Assembly (NCBI RefSeq): GCF_000720455.1
Contig: NZ_JOAK01000021.1
Coordinates: forward strand, 1 to 64,000
Direction of reading: 5' to 3'
Length of the DNA stretch: 64,000 bases
Origin: Streptomyces virginiae
Lineage (GTDB): Bacteria > Actinomycetota > Actinomycetes > Streptomycetales > Streptomycetaceae
Every line of letters starts with the position of its first letter. The first letter of the stretch is position 1. The notes beneath the pieces were generated by a model. It was not told where the DNA came from, made no database searches, and saw nothing but the letters and a program-made list of their open reading frames with translations. Below are positions 36,258 through 45,036 of this stretch, piece after piece. A program made the translations under genes and the position numbers.

Positions 36258-37097
36258 TCAGGCCTCCGTTCCGGTGCTCTCGGCCGGAGCGGCGGCGGGA
36301 GCGTCGGCCTTGGGGGCCTCGGCACCAGCAGCCTGCTGCGGCTTGCGGCCACCACGGCCGCCGCGCTCGCCACCACGGCCACCACGGCCGGCGGGACGGT
36401 CGCCAGCGCCGGCACCACGGGCCGGGCGGTTACCCGCACGGGCCGCAGCGTTCTCGGCGCGAACCTCGGCGATGTTCTTGACGTCGCCCTTGTAGATCCA
36501 GACCTTCACGCCGATACGGCCGAAGGTGGTCTTGGCCTCGAAGAAGCCGTAGTCCACGTTCGCGCGCAGCGTGTGCAGCGGCACACGACCCTCGCGGTAG
36601 AACTCGGAGCGGGACATCTCGGCGCCGCCGAGACGGCCGCCACACTGGATCTTGATGCCCTTGGCGCCGGCCTTCATCGTGCCCTGCATGCTCTTACGCA
36701 TGGCGCGACGGAAGGAGACGCGGGAGGAGAGCTGCTCGGCAACGGCCTGAGCAACCAGCTGAGCGTCGAGCTCGGGGTTCTTGACCTCGAGGATGTTCAG
36801 CTGGACCTGCTTGCCCGTGAGCTTCTCGAGGTCACCGCGGATGCGGTCGGCCTCGGCGCCACGGCGGCCGATGACGATGCCCGGACGAGCGGTGTGGATG
36901 TCCACACGCACGCGGTCACGGGTGCGCTCGATCTCAACCTTCGAGATGCCGGCGCGCTCCATGCCGGACGTCATCATCCGACGGATGGCGACGTCTTCCT
37001 TGACGTAGTCCTTGTACAGCTTGTCGGCGTACCAACGCGACTTGAAGTCGGTGGTGATGCCGAGCCGGAACCCGTGCGGGTTTACCTTCTGGCCCAT
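36258..37097 (-). CDS. rpsC: 30S ribosomal protein S3
   Basis: S3 shapes the mRNA entry tunnel. The first ~215 residues carry the KH domain ([20 protein letters not shown]) and the S3 C-terminal domain ([17 protein letters not shown]). Residues 217-279 form a disordered Arg/Gly- then Ala/Pro-rich tail, longer than in E. coli and typical of actinobacteria. The start overlaps the rplV stop by one base. Total length is 279 aa. Confidence 0.98.
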   Translation of the reverse strand: MGQKVNPHGFRLGITTDFKSRWYADKLYKDYVKEDVAIRRMMTSGMERAGISKVEIERTRDRVRVDIHTARPGIVIGRRGAEADRIRGDLEKLTGKQVQLNILEVKNPELDAQLVAQAVAEQLSSRVSFRRAMRKSMQGTMKAGAKGIKIQCGGRLGGAEMSRSEFYREGRVPLHTLRANVDYGFFEAKTTFGRIGVKVWIYKGDVKNIAEVRAENAAARAGNRPARGAGAGDRPAGRGGRGGERGGRGGRKPQQAAGAEAPKADAPAAAPAESTGTEA

Positions 37098-37444
37098 TAC
37101 CGGGAACCTTCCTTGCTGCTGACGACCACGGTGATGTGGCTGGTCCGCTTGCGGATCCGGTAGGCACGGCCCTGGGCACGCGGACGGAACCGCTTCAGGG
37201 TCGGGCCCTCGTCCACGTACGCCTCGCTGATGACCAGCGTGGAGGCGTCCGGGTGGTTGTAGTTGTGTGCGGCGTTGGCAATGGCGCTGTCCAGCACCTT
37301 GCCGACCGGCACGCTCGCGGCCTGCGGGGCGAAACGCAGGACCGCCTGAGCCTCCGTGGCATCCATGCCACGGATAAGGTCCACCACGCGGCGGGCCTTC
37401 ATGGGCGTGACGCGGATGTACCGCGCCTGGGCCCTGGCTTCCAT
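37097..37444 (-). CDS. rplV: 50S ribosomal protein L22
   Basis: L22 lines the peptide exit tunnel. The 115-aa form starts at ATG 37444 ([20 protein letters not shown]), preceded by GAAGGGAC; an upstream in-frame ATG is less likely. [19 protein letters not shown] is the conserved C-terminal hairpin, whose tip affects macrolide sensitivity in other bacteria. Confidence 0.97.
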   Translation of the reverse strand: MEARAQARYIRVTPMKARRVVDLIRGMDATEAQAVLRFAPQAASVPVGKVLDSAIANAAHNYNHPDASTLVISEAYVDEGPTLKRFRPRAQGRAYRIRKRTSHITVVVSSKEGSR

Positions 37445-37487
37445 GGTTGTCCCTTCGGTGTAAGTCATAGTCGTAACCACCCCGCCT

Positions 37488-37769
37488 TTAGCGGCGCTTC
37501 GACTTCCGGTCGTCCTTGACGTGGCCGCGGAAGGTGCGAGTCGGCGAGAACTCGCCGAGCTTGTGGCCGACCATCGACTCGGTGACGAACACCGGGACGT
37601 GGGTCTTGCCGTTGTGCACCGCGATGGTGTGACCCAGCATGCTGGGGATGATCATCGAGCGACGGGACCAGGTCTTGATGACGTTCTTGGTGCCGGCTTC
37701 GTTCTGGGCGTCCACCTTCTTTACGAGGTGGTCGTCGACGAAGGGCCCCTTCTTGAGACTGCGCGGCAT
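37488..37769 (-). CDS. rpsS: 30S ribosomal protein S19
   Basis: 30S head protein, 93 aa. It begins [19 protein letters not shown] and has [20 protein letters not shown] and [14 protein letters not shown], all diagnostic. It lies 12 bases after rplB. Confidence 0.98.
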   Translation of the reverse strand: MPRSLKKGPFVDDHLVKKVDAQNEAGTKNVIKTWSRRSMIIPSMLGHTIAVHNGKTHVPVFVTESMVGHKLGEFSPTRTFRGHVKDDRKSKRR

Positions 37770-37781
37770 CTAAACCCGCTC

Positions 37782-38618
37782 CTAGCGCTTCTTGTTCGTC
37801 TTGCGGCGGCGGACGATGTACTTGTTCGAAGCCTTCTTCGGCGAACGAGTACGACCCTCCTTCTGACCCCACGGGGAGACCGGGTGGCGACCACCGCTGG
37901 TCTTGCCCTCACCACCACCGTGCGGGTGGTCAACCGGGTTCATCGCGACACCGCGGACGGAGGGGCGAACGCCCTTCCAGCGCATGCGGCCGGCCTTGCC
38001 CCAGTTGATGTTCGACTGCTCGGCGTTGCCGACCTCGCCGACCGTGGCGCGGCAGCGCGCGTCGACGAGACGGATCTCACCGGACGGCATACGAAGGTGG
38101 GCCATCACGCCCTCCTTCGCCAGCAGCTGCACGGAGGCACCAGCGGAACGCGCGAACTTGGCGCCGCCACCGGGGCGGAGCTCGATCGCGTGGATCGTGG
38201 TACCGACCGGGATGTTGCGGAGCGCGAGGTTGTTGCCCGGCTTGATGTCGGCCGTGGGGCCGTTCTCGATCCGGTCACCCTGCTGCAGACCGCGCGGCGC
38301 GATGATGTAGCGCTTCTCGCCGTCGGCGTAGTGCAGCAGCGCGATGCGCGCGGTGCGGTTGGGGTCGTACTCGATGTGCGCGACCTTGGCCGGCACGCCG
38401 TCCTTGTCGTGACGACGGAAGTCGATCACGCGGTAGGCGCGCTTGTGGCCACCACCCTGGTGGCGAACGGTCACACGACCGGTGTTGTTACGGCCGCCCT
38501 TGCTGTGCAGGGGGCGGACCAGCGACTTCTCCGGCGTGGACCGCGTGATCTCGACAAAGTCGGCGACGCTGGAGCCACGACGGCCCGGGGTCGTCGGCTT
38601 GTACTTGCGGATACCCAT
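37782..38618 (-). CDS. rplB: 50S ribosomal protein L2
   Basis: L2 is needed for subunit association and lies near the peptidyl transferase centre. The 278-aa protein has [14 protein letters not shown], the OB-fold core, and the conserved [18 protein letters not shown] loop containing the functionally important His. The C-terminus is strongly basic. Confidence 0.98.
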   Translation of the reverse strand: MGIRKYKPTTPGRRGSSVADFVEITRSTPEKSLVRPLHSKGGRNNTGRVTVRHQGGGHKRAYRVIDFRRHDKDGVPAKVAHIEYDPNRTARIALLHYADGEKRYIIAPRGLQQGDRIENGPTADIKPGNNLALRNIPVGTTIHAIELRPGGGAKFARSAGASVQLLAKEGVMAHLRMPSGEIRLVDARCRATVGEVGNAEQSNINWGKAGRMRWKGVRPSVRGVAMNPVDHPHGGGEGKTSGGRHPVSPWGQKEGRTRSPKKASNKYIVRRRKTNKKR

Positions 38619-38657
38619 TTCTCAGTCCTCGTCCGATTCCGGACGACTAGACCTCCG

Positions 38658-38981
38658 TTAGGAGGCCTGGCCGCCGAAGATGTCGATACGGTTGCCCTCG
38701 GCAAGGGTCACGATGGCGCGCTTGGTGTTGGCGCGCTTGCCGAAACCGGTCTTGGTGCGCTTGCGCTTACCCTGACGGTTGATCGTGTTGACCCCGGTGA
38801 CCTTGACCGAGAAGACCGCCTCGACGGCCTGCTTGATCTGGGTCTTGTTGGCGCCGGGCGCGACGATGAACGTGTACTTGTTCTCGTCCAGCAGCGCGTA
38901 GCTCTTCTCCGAGACGACCGGCTTGATCAGCAGGTCGCGCGGGTCGGTGAAGGTCTTGCTGGTAACGGTCGCCTCAGACAT
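38658..38981 (-). CDS. rplW: 50S ribosomal protein L23
   Basis: Tunnel-exit protein that docks trigger factor and SRP. The 107-aa protein has [39 protein letters not shown] and the Lys/Arg-rich loop [15 protein letters not shown]. Its ATG shares one base with the rplD stop. Confidence 0.98.
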   Translation of the reverse strand: MSEATVTSKTFTDPRDLLIKPVVSEKSYALLDENKYTFIVAPGANKTQIKQAVEAVFSVKVTGVNTINRQGKRKRTKTGFGKRANTKRAIVTLAEGNRIDIFGGQAS

Positions 38982-39631
38982 CAGGCGTCGCTCCCTTCGG
39001 TCTCATCGGCCTTGGGGCCAGACACGAAGGACTCGAGCGCGGCCTGGGTGAAGACCACGTCGTCAGAGACGATCACGTCGTACGTGTTCAGCTGGCCCGG
39101 CTCCAGGATGTGAACCTGGGGCAGGTTGCGGGCGGACAGCCACGCGGCCTCGTCGGCACGCTCGACGACCAGGAGCAGGTTCTTGCGCTCCGAGATCTTG
39201 CCGAACAGCGTCTTGGCGGCCTTCGTGGAGACGGCACCCTCGACCACGCCGGTGACGACGTGGATGCGGGAGTGACGCGCACGGTCCGAGAGGGCACCGC
39301 GGAGGGCGGCGACCTTCATCTTCTTGGGGGTCCGCTGCGAGTAGTCACGCGGCTGCGGGCCGTGGACGACGCCACCGCCGGCGAACTGCGGAGCGCGGGT
39401 CGAACCCTGACGGGCGCGGCCGGTGCCCTTCTGGCGGTAAGGCTTCTTGCCACCACCACGGACTTCGCCACGGGTCTTGGTCTTGTGCGTACCCTGACGG
39501 GCAGCGGCCAGCTGGGCGACGACGACCTGGTGGATCAGCGGAACGCTGGTCTTCGCGTCGAAGATCTCCGCGGGGAGCTCGACGGTACCGGCCTTGTCGC
39601 CTGCCGGCGAAAGGATGTCAATGGTGCTCAT
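38981..39631 (-). CDS. rplD: 50S ribosomal protein L4
   Basis: Lines the exit tunnel; in E. coli it also autoregulates the S10 operon. The 216-aa protein starts at ATG 39631 ([13 protein letters not shown]). The tunnel loop [20 protein letters not shown] is intact, followed by the globular part with [19 protein letters not shown]. It lies five bases after rplC. Confidence 0.98.
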   Translation of the reverse strand: MSTIDILSPAGDKAGTVELPAEIFDAKTSVPLIHQVVVAQLAAARQGTHKTKTRGEVRGGGKKPYRQKGTGRARQGSTRAPQFAGGGVVHGPQPRDYSQRTPKKMKVAALRGALSDRARHSRIHVVTGVVEGAVSTKAAKTLFGKISERKNLLLVVERADEAAWLSARNLPQVHILEPGQLNTYDVIVSDDVVFTQAALESFVSGPKADETEGSDA

Positions 39632-39636
39632 TAACC

Positions 39637-40281
39637 TCAAGCCCCCTTGGCCGCGGTACGGACCAGGACGAGGCCGCCGTTCGGACCGGGGACTGCGCCC
39701 TTGATGAGGAGCAGACCCTTCTCCGCGTCTACCGCGTGGATGGTCAGGTTCTGGGTGGTGACGCGCTCGTTACCCATGCGACCGGCCATGCGCATGCCCT
39801 TGAAGACACGCCCAGGGGTGGCGCAGCCACCGATCGAACCGGGGGAGCGGTGCTTGCGCTGCACACCGTGACCGGCGCCGAGGCCCCGGAAGTTGTGCCG
39901 CTTCATGACACCGGCGAAGCCCTTGCCCTTGCTGTTGCCCGTGACGTCAACCTTGACGCCGGACTCGAACACCTCAGCAGTGATCTCCTGGCCGAGCGTG
40001 TACTCGCTGGCGTCGGAGGTGCGGAGCTCCACCAGGTGGCGGCGGGGGGTCACGTCGGCCTTGGCGAAGTGGCCCTTGAGGGGCTTGTTCACCTTGCGCG
40101 GGTCGATCTCGCCGAAGGCGATCTGGACCGACTCGTAGCCGTCGATGTCGTTCGTACGGACCTGGGTAACGACGCAGGGCCCGGCCTTGACGACGGTCAC
40201 CGGGACGACACGGTTGTTCTCGTCCCAGACCTGGGTCATGCCGAGCTTCTCGCCCAGGACGCCCTTGATCTGCTTTGCCAT
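39637..40281 (-). CDS. rplC: 50S ribosomal protein L3
   Basis: Early-assembly 50S protein close to the peptidyl transferase centre. The 214-aa protein begins [20 protein letters not shown] and has the long central extension [20 protein letters not shown] with the [11 protein letters not shown] loop. It lies 14 bases after rpsJ. Confidence 0.98.
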   Translation of the reverse strand: MAKQIKGVLGEKLGMTQVWDENNRVVPVTVVKAGPCVVTQVRTNDIDGYESVQIAFGEIDPRKVNKPLKGHFAKADVTPRRHLVELRTSDASEYTLGQEITAEVFESGVKVDVTGNSKGKGFAGVMKRHNFRGLGAGHGVQRKHRSPGSIGGCATPGRVFKGMRMAGRMGNERVTTQNLTIHAVDAEKGLLLIKGAVPGPNGGLVLVRTAAKGA

Positions 40282-40295
40282 CTTCTCGACGCCTC

Positions 40296-40604
40296 TCAGA
40301 GCTTGATCTCGATGTCAACGCCGGCCGGAAGGTCCAGGCGCATCAGCGAGTCAACGGTCTTGGGCGTCGGGTCGAGGATGTCGATCAGGCGCTTGTGCGT
40401 GCGCATCTCGAAGTGCTCGCGCGAGTCCTTGTACTTGTGCGGCGACTTGATGACGCAGTACACGTTCTTCTCAGTGGGCAGCGGCACCGGGCCCGCGACC
40501 GACGCACCAGTGCGCGTCACCGTCTCGACGATCTTCTTCGCCGAGGAGTCGATGACCTCGTGGTCGTAGGCCTTGAGCCGGATGCGGATCTTCTGTCCCG
40601 CCAT
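40296..40604 (-). CDS. rpsJ: 30S ribosomal protein S10
   Basis: S10 (also NusE in antitermination) is the first gene of the S10 operon. The 102-aa protein starts at ATG 40604 ([19 protein letters not shown]) and has [13 protein letters not shown] and [13 protein letters not shown]. The open frame extends far upstream but carries no homologous residues. A leader of about 390 bases separates it from a TTGACC-type promoter. Confidence 0.98.
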   Translation of the reverse strand: MAGQKIRIRLKAYDHEVIDSSAKKIVETVTRTGASVAGPVPLPTEKNVYCVIKSPHKYKDSREHFEMRTHKRLIDILDPTPKTVDSLMRLDLPAGVDIEIKL

Positions 40605-41006
40605 GGCTACTCCGTAGTCCTGTCTCTGTGTGGAAACGCTCTGGCTCCCGGTCGGCTGCGGGACGGGGTCCCGCGGCCTCTCCTCCGACCCACGCGGTCG
40701 GGCGTGTCGCACTCCCTCTACAGAAAATTCCCATACGGAAATTCCCTCGTCCAAGGGGGTGCGGTCCCATGACCGCGATTCGGGGGAGAAACACCCACCG
40801 AGTGCCTGGTGGGCACCGTGCTGACACTTCCCAGAAGATTCCCGTACGTCCGCCCCCATTGCTGCCCCGAGAGGCAGATTAAGGACGACGAGTACTGTGG
40901 GACTCGCTTCCGGTCCTCCCGGCGGGAGGCGCGCAGCATCGGCACTCAGCCGAGCAACTTGAGTAGTCTGCCATACGAGACACGTACCTGGCCAATCGGG
41001 CCGAAG
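40605..41006 (-). other. S10 operon leader
   Basis: This ~400-base untranslated stretch contains a hairpin GCGGTC-CCAT-GACCGC (40761-40776) and a direct repeat of GGGAATTT (minus strand, about 40728-40750) in an unusually AT-rich patch. It also holds the hairpin element at 40685-40709 shared with the str leader. In E. coli the S10 leader is controlled by L4, but this sequence shows no obvious resemblance to that leader. No ORF is supported. Confidence 0.5.
40685..40709 (-). promoter_or_regulatory. Hairpin element shared with the str leader (copy 1)
   Basis: On the transcript strand the core is CCGACC-GCGTG-GGTCGG, preceded by CGACACGC. It matches 24 of 25 bases with 58365-58389, upstream of rpsL. 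It lies 81 bases before the rpsJ start codon. Confidence 0.6.
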
Positions 41007-41034
41007 AGAATACCCCGCCACGCTGAGTGGTCAA
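41007..41034 (-). promoter_or_regulatory. Promoter of the S10 operon
   Basis: On the minus strand TTGACC (41029-41034) is followed after 16 bases by TATTCT (41007-41012), a good match to the principal-sigma consensus. It lies just downstream of the stop codon of the gene at 41080 and points to rpsJ. Confidence 0.6.
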
Positions 41035-41079
41035 ACTGCGCCGCGCCCTTTGCCCGGCGGGGCCCCTCCCCCGGTCGCG

Positions 41080-42201
41080 TCAGGTCCGCGAGACCGTCCC
41101 GCAGCCCTCCGGCGAGCCCGCCTCGATGCCCTTGCTCCGGTCGTACGGGTCCTTGGGCGGCCCGGAGGGCGTGGGTCCGGCCGCGGGGTCCGCGTCGAAG
41201 CCCGGGTGCAGGTAGCCGTCGTACACCTCGCAGGCGCTGTTGGCGAGGTCGACGCGGTAGTCGGAGAGCCGCAGCCGGCCCGCGGTGACCTGCCACTTGC
41301 GCGGGTCCGCGACCGTGAAGGTGATCTCGCGGCGCACGATGGTCCGCTCGACCTGGTCCGCGCCCGGTGCGGCCTTCACCAGCGGGTACACGAACGAGTA
41401 GTCGAGCCGGACGTCGGCCTGGCCCTGTTCCTTCCCGGCTTCCACCCACATCCGGCCGCGGACCTTGACCACGTCGCCCACGGGCTTGACCTCGGCCGGC
41501 TTGTACCGGGTGAAGAGGTTCACCGGGTCCTGTTCCCTGCCGGGCTGGGCCAGTGACTTCTCCAGGTGCTCGGAGGCCTCGGTGTTCTTGGGGTCCAGCA
41601 GCGCCAGGGCCGCCTCGGGGCGCTCCCCCTTCAGCACCGCCGGGTCGAGGTTGGCCGCGACCAGGAACGCCTTGGCGTTCCGGAGCGTCTCCGCGATCTT
41701 CTCCTTGGACACCCCGCCGACGGCGGTGGCCTCCGGGAGCTCGATGCCGGCGGCGCCGTCCGCCCACTGCAGGGCCGGGGAGCCGCGGAAGGGGTCCTGC
41801 AGGGTCGGCCGGTCCGGGTCCACGGACGGCGGCGGGGCGGTCGGGCGGTCGGTCTCGGCGGCCAGCGGGCCCGCCTTCCGGGCGTCCTCCCGGGCCTCGG
41901 CCTTGCCCGTGAGGCGGTCGATCACCAGCTCGGGCCGTACGGCGATCAGCGCGAGCCCGGCGATGGCCACGACGGCCGCGACGGCCTTGAGTCGGCGCGG
42001 CCGCCGGCGTTCTCGCCACGCGGGGCCGGTGCGCCATCCCGGTGGCTCCTGGCCCTGGGTGGCGCGCAGCCGCTCGGTCACCATGCGCGCCCGTGCGGAG
42101 GGCTCCTTCGGCGCGCCCCCGGCCCCCTGGGCGGCCTGCTCCATGAAACGGGCCCACTCCTCGTCGGAGACGCCCGGTCCGTTGTCGTCGTTCTTCCCCA
42201 T
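41080..42201 (-). CDS. Membrane-anchored protein of unknown function
   Basis: A 373-aa protein. An acidic N-terminus containing DEEWARFMEQAAQ is followed by an Arg-rich stretch and a single membrane segment (VAAVVAIAGLALIAV, about residues 74-88). The rest (about 90-373) should be outside the cell. It begins with a Pro-rich region, then mixed helices and beta strands such as VKVRGRMWVEAGKEQGQADVRLDYSFVYP broken across residues 240-280. A CEVYDGY segment lies near the end. I recognise it as a conserved type in Streptomyces but not its function. It sits between the amidase gene and the S10 promoter. Confidence 0.72.
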   Translation of the reverse strand: MGKNDDNGPGVSDEEWARFMEQAAQGAGGAPKEPSARARMVTERLRATQGQEPPGWRTGPAWRERRRPRRLKAVAAVVAIAGLALIAVRPELVIDRLTGKAEAREDARKAGPLAAETDRPTAPPPSVDPDRPTLQDPFRGSPALQWADGAAGIELPEATAVGGVSKEKIAETLRNAKAFLVAANLDPAVLKGERPEAALALLDPKNTEASEHLEKSLAQPGREQDPVNLFTRYKPAEVKPVGDVVKVRGRMWVEAGKEQGQADVRLDYSFVYPLVKAAPGADQVERTIVRREITFTVADPRKWQVTAGRLRLSDYRVDLANSACEVYDGYLHPGFDADPAAGPTPSGPPKDPYDRSKGIEAGSPEGCGTVSRT

Positions 42202-42236
42202 GCCCTGTCCTCGTCCGTTCCCCGCCCGACATGTGC

Positions 42237-42270
42237 GAGGGGCTCCGCACCGGATGGTGCGGAGCCCCTC
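42237..42270 (-). terminator. Terminator after the amidase gene
   Basis: GAGGGGCTCCGCACC and its exact complement enclose a four-base loop, a 15-bp perfect stem 25 bases downstream of the amidase stop codon. Confidence 0.8.
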
Positions 42271-42294
42271 ACCTGCGCAAAGACGTTTCTTCCG

Positions 42295-44898
42295 TCAGCG
42301 GAAGTAGCCCGTGATGTCCGCGATGAGATCCACGGAACCCGAGTTGTTGTAGAAGCTGACCTTGCCGTCCACGACCGGTACGACCACCAGGTTGGGGATC
42401 GTGAGGCCCGCGGTGAAGTTCAGGTTCGACGCGCTCGTACGGGTCGTACCGCTCGGGAAGACCGACACGAAGCTGGCCTCGGTCGGGTTGGTCGCGGTCA
42501 CGTTCAGCACCACGGCCTTGATCCCGGTGGCCGGGACTCCCCCGATGCCGGCGACGGGCAGCGTGACGACGCTTCCGCCGCTGACCGGGCCCTGGCGCAC
42601 GCCCGTGCCCGTACGGGTGTCCATCAGGCGCTTCGGACCGAAGTTCGCGTGCGTGGCGCCCGCGTCGCCGTCCGAGAAGTAGCCGGTGATGTCCGCGATC
42701 AGGTCGACGGTGCCCTGGTTGTTGAAGAAGCTGACCTTGCCGTCCACGACCGGCACGACCACCAGGTTGGGGATCGTCTGGCCCGGGGTGAAGTTCAGGT
42801 TCGACGCGCTGGAGCGGGTCGTGCCGCTCGGGTACACCGACACGAAGCTGGGCTGCGTCGGGTTCGTCGCCGTCACGTTCAGCACCACGGCCTTGACGCC
42901 GGTGGCCGGGATGCCGTCGACGCCCGCCACGGGCAGGGTGACCACGCCGCCGGTGCCGACCGGGCCCTTCGGGACGCCGAGGCCCTCACGGGTGTCCATG
43001 AGGCGCTTCGGGCCGAAGTTGGTCTGGGTGGCGCCGTCGGCGGTCGAGGTGAAGTAGCCGGTGATGTCGGCGATCAGGTCGACGGTGCCCTGGTTGTTGT
43101 AGAAGCTGACCTTGCCGTCCACGACGGGCACGACCACCAGGTTGGGGATCGTCCTGCCCGGGGTGAAGTTCAGGTTCGACGCACTGGAGCGGGTCGTACC
43201 GCTCGGGTACACCGACACGAAGCTGGGCTGCGTCGGGTTGGTCGCCGTCACGTTCAGCACCACCGCGGTGGGCGTGCCACCGGTGGCCGCGGTCACCGGC
43301 AGGGTGACCACTTCGCCGCTGCCGACGGGGCCCTTGCGGACACCGAGGCCCTCACGGGTGTCCATCAGGCGCTTCGGGGCGAGGGGGACGAACTTGGCGC
43401 CCTTGACCTCGGCCTCGACGGTGACGGCGAGGCTCGTGGAGACCTTGCCGTTCACGGCGGTCGCCCGGACCCGGACCTCGTGCCTGCCGTCGGTCACGAC
43501 GGCCGTCGCCCTGCGGGCCGCGCCGTCGGTGACCGCGGTGGCCTCGCCGTCCACGAGCAGCTCGAACTTGGACAGCCGGCCGGTGGCCGTGCTGGTGGTC
43601 CAGTCGACCGTCAGGGCGGCGCCGCTCGGGAGGGTGGCGCCCGGCGTGGCCGTCGCCCCGTTCACCGAGGCGATCTTCAGCTGGGCCGCGGGGCCCGTCT
43701 GCCGGAGCGCTTCCAGCTGCGGGTAGAGCGCGTTGCCCGGGCACTGGGTGTTGAAGCCGTCCCGGTGGCCCGAGAGCGACTTGAACTCGTACTGCTGGCC
43801 GGCGGTGTAGCTCTTGCCGAAGTAGTTCGCCTGGGTGGCGCCCGCGGTCAGCGTCGCGGTGCCGCTCATGTCGCCGTCGTACTGGCCCAGCTTGTAGGCC
43901 GCGACCTTGGAGATGGCGCCCAGCGCGGCGGTCGAGGCCCCGGCGGTGGTGTAGTCGCCGAGGACGGAGACGCTCGTCGACTCGGCGTTCCAGCCGTAGG
44001 TGTGCGCGCCCTGGACGGGCTGGTCCACACCGCCCTGGCGGCCCTCGAAGACCGTTCCGCACTTGTCGACGAGGAAGTTGTAGCCGAGGTCGCGCCAGCC
44101 GTTGCCCTGTACGTGGTAGACGTGCAGGCTGCGGACGATGGCGGCGGACTCGGAGCACTCGTACGGGGCGGTGGCCGCGGTGTGGTGGACGAAGACCGCC
44201 TTGATCTTCCCGCCGGGCAGGTAGATCGGGCCCTCGTTGTTCAGGGACTCGTCGGCGCCCCACTGCACGCGCGAGACCACGTCCGGCCGCGGGGCGGTCG
44301 ATTCCGGTCCCGGCGTCGTCGGCGCGGGGTCCACCGCGGGGAGGGCGAAGGCGGCCGGCCCGAGGCCCAGGTCGCCCTTCTTCTTCGCCTTGGCGGCGCC
44401 GGCGCCCGGGTCCACCAGGTTCAGCTCCATGCCGGCGGGGAGCGTGCCGCCCCCGGTCACCCGTACCTCGGCGCCGTCGGACGGGCCGACCCAGACCGGC
44501 TCGGTGGCGCCGCGCAGGCCCGGGCGCTTGCCGTCGAGGCCGGACTCGGCCTGCTCCAGCACGACCCACTTCGACCACTTGCCGCTGTCGGCGTCCCGGG
44601 TGCGGGCCTCGATCCTGCCCTTCACCTCGGCCTCGGGGTCGGTCCAGGAGACGCCGAGGAGCCCGAACGGCTCGGTGTCCTGCTGGGAGAGGACGGCCTC
44701 GCCCCTGCCCTTGGGCTTGAGGGCGAGCTTGTGCAGCTCCCCCGCGACCGGACCCTTCTCGCGGGCGCGGGCGCTGTAGGGCGACACCTCGCCCTCGTCC
44801 GAACCGCCCGTGCCGCTTGCGACGCCCTGGATGCCCAGGACCGCCACGACGCCGAGCGCGGCGGCCAGAGCCGTCCCGCGCGCACGACCTATTTTCAA
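42295..44898 (-). CDS. Secreted PGRP-type N-acetylmuramoyl-L-alanine amidase with three surface repeats
   Basis: A secreted protein of about 867 aa. It has a signal peptide and a ~200-residue region with a linker, then an amidase-2/PGRP domain (about residues 210-395). There, VHHTA, the GYNFLVDKCGTVFEGRQGG segment and SGHRDGFNTQCPGN carry the zinc-ligand pattern. After an Ig-like stretch come three ~125-residue repeats, each running from RLMDTR through ATNPT, SNLNF and NLVVVPVVDGKVS to DITGYF. Substrate is predicted to be peptidoglycan, cutting MurNAc from the stem peptide. The start is uncertain: a TTG at 44898 (LKIGRARG) gives the best signal peptide, while an ATG lies at 44940. Confidence 0.85.
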   Translation of the reverse strand: MKIGRARGTALAAALGVVAVLGIQGVASGTGGSDEGEVSPYSARAREKGPVAGELHKLALKPKGRGEAVLSQQDTEPFGLLGVSWTDPEAEVKGRIEARTRDADSGKWSKWVVLEQAESGLDGKRPGLRGATEPVWVGPSDGAEVRVTGGGTLPAGMELNLVDPGAGAAKAKKKGDLGLGPAAFALPAVDPAPTTPGPESTAPRPDVVSRVQWGADESLNNEGPIYLPGGKIKAVFVHHTAATAPYECSESAAIVRSLHVYHVQGNGWRDLGYNFLVDKCGTVFEGRQGGVDQPVQGAHTYGWNAESTSVSVLGDYTTAGASTAALGAISKVAAYKLGQYDGDMSGTATLTAGATQANYFGKSYTAGQQYEFKSLSGHRDGFNTQCPGNALYPQLEALRQTGPAAQLKIASVNGATATPGATLPSGAALTVDWTTSTATGRLSKFELLVDGEATAVTDGAARRATAVVTDGRHEVRVRATAVNGKVSTSLAVTVEAEVKGAKFVPLAPKRLMDTREGLGVRKGPVGSGEVVTLPVTAATGGTPTAVVLNVTATNPTQPSFVSVYPSGTTRSSASNLNFTPGRTIPNLVVVPVVDGKVSFYNNQGTVDLIADITGYFTSTADGATQTNFGPKRLMDTREGLGVPKGPVGTGGVVTLPVAGVDGIPATGVKAVVLNVTATNPTQPSFVSVYPSGTTRSSASNLNFTPGQTIPNLVVVPVVDGKVSFFNNQGTVDLIADITGYFSDGDAGATHANFGPKRLMDTRTGTGVRQGPVSGGSVVTLPVAGIGGVPATGIKAVVLNVTATNPTEASFVSVFPSGTTRTSASNLNFTAGLTIPNLVVVPVVDGKVSFYNNSGSVDLIADITGYFR
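42301..43425. repeat. Three in-frame ~375-bp direct repeats in the amidase gene
   Basis: Corresponding GAAGTAGCC points recur at 42301, 42677 and 43051, giving periods of 376 and 374 bases. The second and third copies from the right are very similar at DNA level, for example in the stretch encoding SSASNLNFTPG. The repeats keep the reading frame. Confidence 0.8.
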
Positions 44899-45036
44899 GT
44901 TGTCCCCAACCCCTATGCAGATCCCGCCAGGTGACAGCACTGGCCGACGGGATCCTACTGGTCGCGGCGACGGCCCATCAGGGTGGGACGGGGGCTGCGA
45001 ACGTGATGCGCGTCGCAGCCGGATCGCACAGGGTTG

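Noticed and set aside
41080..42201. Gene at 41080 considered as an anti-sigma factor because of its short N-terminus, single membrane span and large outer domain
   Set aside because: No zinc-binding HxxxCxxC motif is present in the N-terminus and no sigma factor gene is adjacent.
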